DNA of 33,994 nucleotides from Deltaproteobacteria bacterium (GTDB lineage: Bacteria > Myxococcota_C > UBA6777), in the NCBI GenBank assembly GCA_002731275.1, contig PCBK01000126.1:1-33994 (forward strand). The letters are read 5' to 3'. Made by a program: the position numbers and the translations under genes. Under the pieces are notes generated by a model. That model had not been told where the DNA came from. It worked only from the letters and a program-made list of their open reading frames with translations, and searched no databases. Every line of letters begins with the position of its first letter. Position 1 is the first letter of the stretch. This document shows positions 33,608-33,994 of the stretch, one piece after another.

Positions 33608-33625
33608 CCCAGGTTAAAACCTGGG
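33608..33625. repeat. Perfect 8-bp palindrome
   Basis: CCCAGGTT, AA and AACCTGGG form a palindrome related in layout to the one at 33450-33469 but with a different stem sequence. The two look like diverged members of one family with compensatory changes. Confidence 0.7.
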
Positions 33626-33673
33626 CCTATGGATAACGTACGCGATGCCTTCGGCTTCGCATCGATTGGAATT

Positions 33674-33695
33674 GGGCAGGTCTAAAGACCCGCCC
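33674..33695. repeat. 10-bp hairpin with one mismatch
   Basis: GGGCAGGTCT (33674-33683), AA and AGACCCGCCC (33686-33695) pair except at one A/C position. Confidence 0.65.
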
Positions 33696-33746
33696 CCAAA
33701 ACCACACAACGTCCGACAAAGCAGATTTCAAGAATCTCCCGTGTAC

Positions 33747-33818
33747 ATGGTTTGCCCCATGTGTCGCCAAAACTCCGGATATATGGTTTGTCCCATGTAT
33801 CATCAAATCTTCGGATAT
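33747..33818 (+). repeat. 36-bp imperfect tandem repeat, two copies plus a partial third
   Basis: Units 33747-33782 and 33783-33818 are 36 bases each and match at 30 positions. Both begin ATGGTTTG and end CGGATAT. A partial third copy (ATCGTTTGATC) follows at 33819-33829. There are no spacers, so this is not a CRISPR array. Confidence 0.75.
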
Positions 33819-33832
33819 ATCGTTTGATCTCA

Positions 33833-33857
33833 GTAGGGTCGGGCCTTGTGTCCGACC
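33833..33857 (+). repeat. GTAG-foot REP-like hairpin
   Basis: GTAG (33833-33836) directly precedes the stem GGTCGG (33837-33842), the loop GCCTTGTGT and CCGACC (33852-33857). A GTAG or related tetranucleotide at the 5' foot of a hairpin is the signature of REP elements mobilised by RAYT (TnpA-REP) transposases. No such transposase gene is in the window. Confidence 0.6.
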
Positions 33858-33886
33858 GATAATGTCGTGTATCTCGGGAAAATGGT

Positions 33887-33915
33887 CCCTCCTCTCGAAA
33901 GGTTTGAGAGGAGGG
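33887..33915. repeat. Perfect 10-bp hairpin
   Basis: CCCTCCTCTC (33887-33896) and GAGAGGAGGG (33906-33915) form a perfect stem around a 9-base loop. Confidence 0.7.
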
Positions 33916-33994
33916 AAGAGCCGAAGGCTCAGGGTGGTGAGTTTGTCGAGGCATATGTTGCAAAGCGTACGAAGCAAATCAGCCACGAAGAGAA

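Larger units (their letters stand above)
32805..33994. repeat. Gene-free island of about a dozen hairpins
   Basis: These 1190 bases hold no ORF with a ribosome binding site or recognisable protein. They do hold many short perfect or near-perfect inverted repeats: CCCCT/AGGGG (32832-32850), TGCACTT/AAGTGCA (32855-32879), ATGTCGC/GCGACAT (32917-32932), CTGCCCTT/AAGGGCAG (33172-33200), CGATGC/GCATCG (33643-33664) and the ones listed separately. Between them, AT-rich text with motifs like ATCAAACGATAT and ATACGAATCAAATC recurs. This looks like a cluster of REP/MITE-type elements at the window end. Confidence 0.6.

Noticed and set aside
33747-33818. Possible CRISPR array
   Set aside because: The two 36-base units are directly adjacent with no spacers, and no cas gene is in the window.

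Overview
The window is most likely a chromosome segment of an uncultured member of the Myxococcota (the deltaproteobacterial predator and saprophyte lineage). The evidence is its mix of families: a DUF1592-type haem-motif protein beside DUF1552 proteins, Stig1-like cysteine modules, a protein with five MopE-like metal-binding motifs, and a trypsin-like protease ending in a MYXO-CTERM-like tail. Base composition looks fairly balanced rather than very GC-rich, so this is not a typical high-GC Myxococcus or Sorangium. No rRNA, tRNA, CRISPR array, integrase or transposase gene was seen.

Layout. 1-3114: a broken Sel1-repeat membrane protein at the left edge, an unknown protein and a helical HEAT-like protein. 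3249-7163: a short-chain dehydrogenase and a beta-glucuronidase, with a TRAP-transporter binding protein facing them tail to tail; the last two genes overlap by 7 bp. 7497-15769: five co-directional genes encoding an envelope/secreted module. It contains a DUF1552 protein, a Stig1/WD40-like lipoprotein, a DUF1587-DUF1585 protein with two CxxCH motifs, then second copies of the DUF1552 protein and the lipoprotein. 15894-16551: two small membrane proteins. 16884-18911: a MopE-motif lipoprotein followed by a terminator. 18912-19541: a gene-poor stretch that appears to encode a structured small RNA on the + strand (19381-19543). 19542-22878 (minus): the protease and an alpha/beta hydrolase.

23016-28918 is the most unusual part. 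A TTGACA promoter framed by inverted AATGAGwAT half-sites precedes a tiny leader ORF and four tightly spaced genes: a protein with an active Ser/Thr kinase domain plus a C-terminal pseudokinase, a von Willebrand A (vWA) protein with a DUF2135/YfaP-like domain, a divergent adenylosuccinate-synthetase homologue with an altered substrate loop, and a polytopic membrane protein. The kinase plus vWA pairing recalls TerY-P type phospho-signalling. Joining it to a PurA-like ligase suggests a signalling or stress/conflict system with a nucleotide-linked output. That function is inference.

28932-32804: an acyl-CoA thioesterase-like protein and a Cys-rich lipoprotein of unknown function (both minus), then a secreted Arg/Cys-rich repeat and coiled-coil protein. 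32805-33994: about 1.2 kb without a convincing gene but packed with about a dozen hairpins, two of them of GTAG-foot REP type, and a 36-bp tandem repeat. All functional statements rest on motif recognition by eye; no database search was possible.
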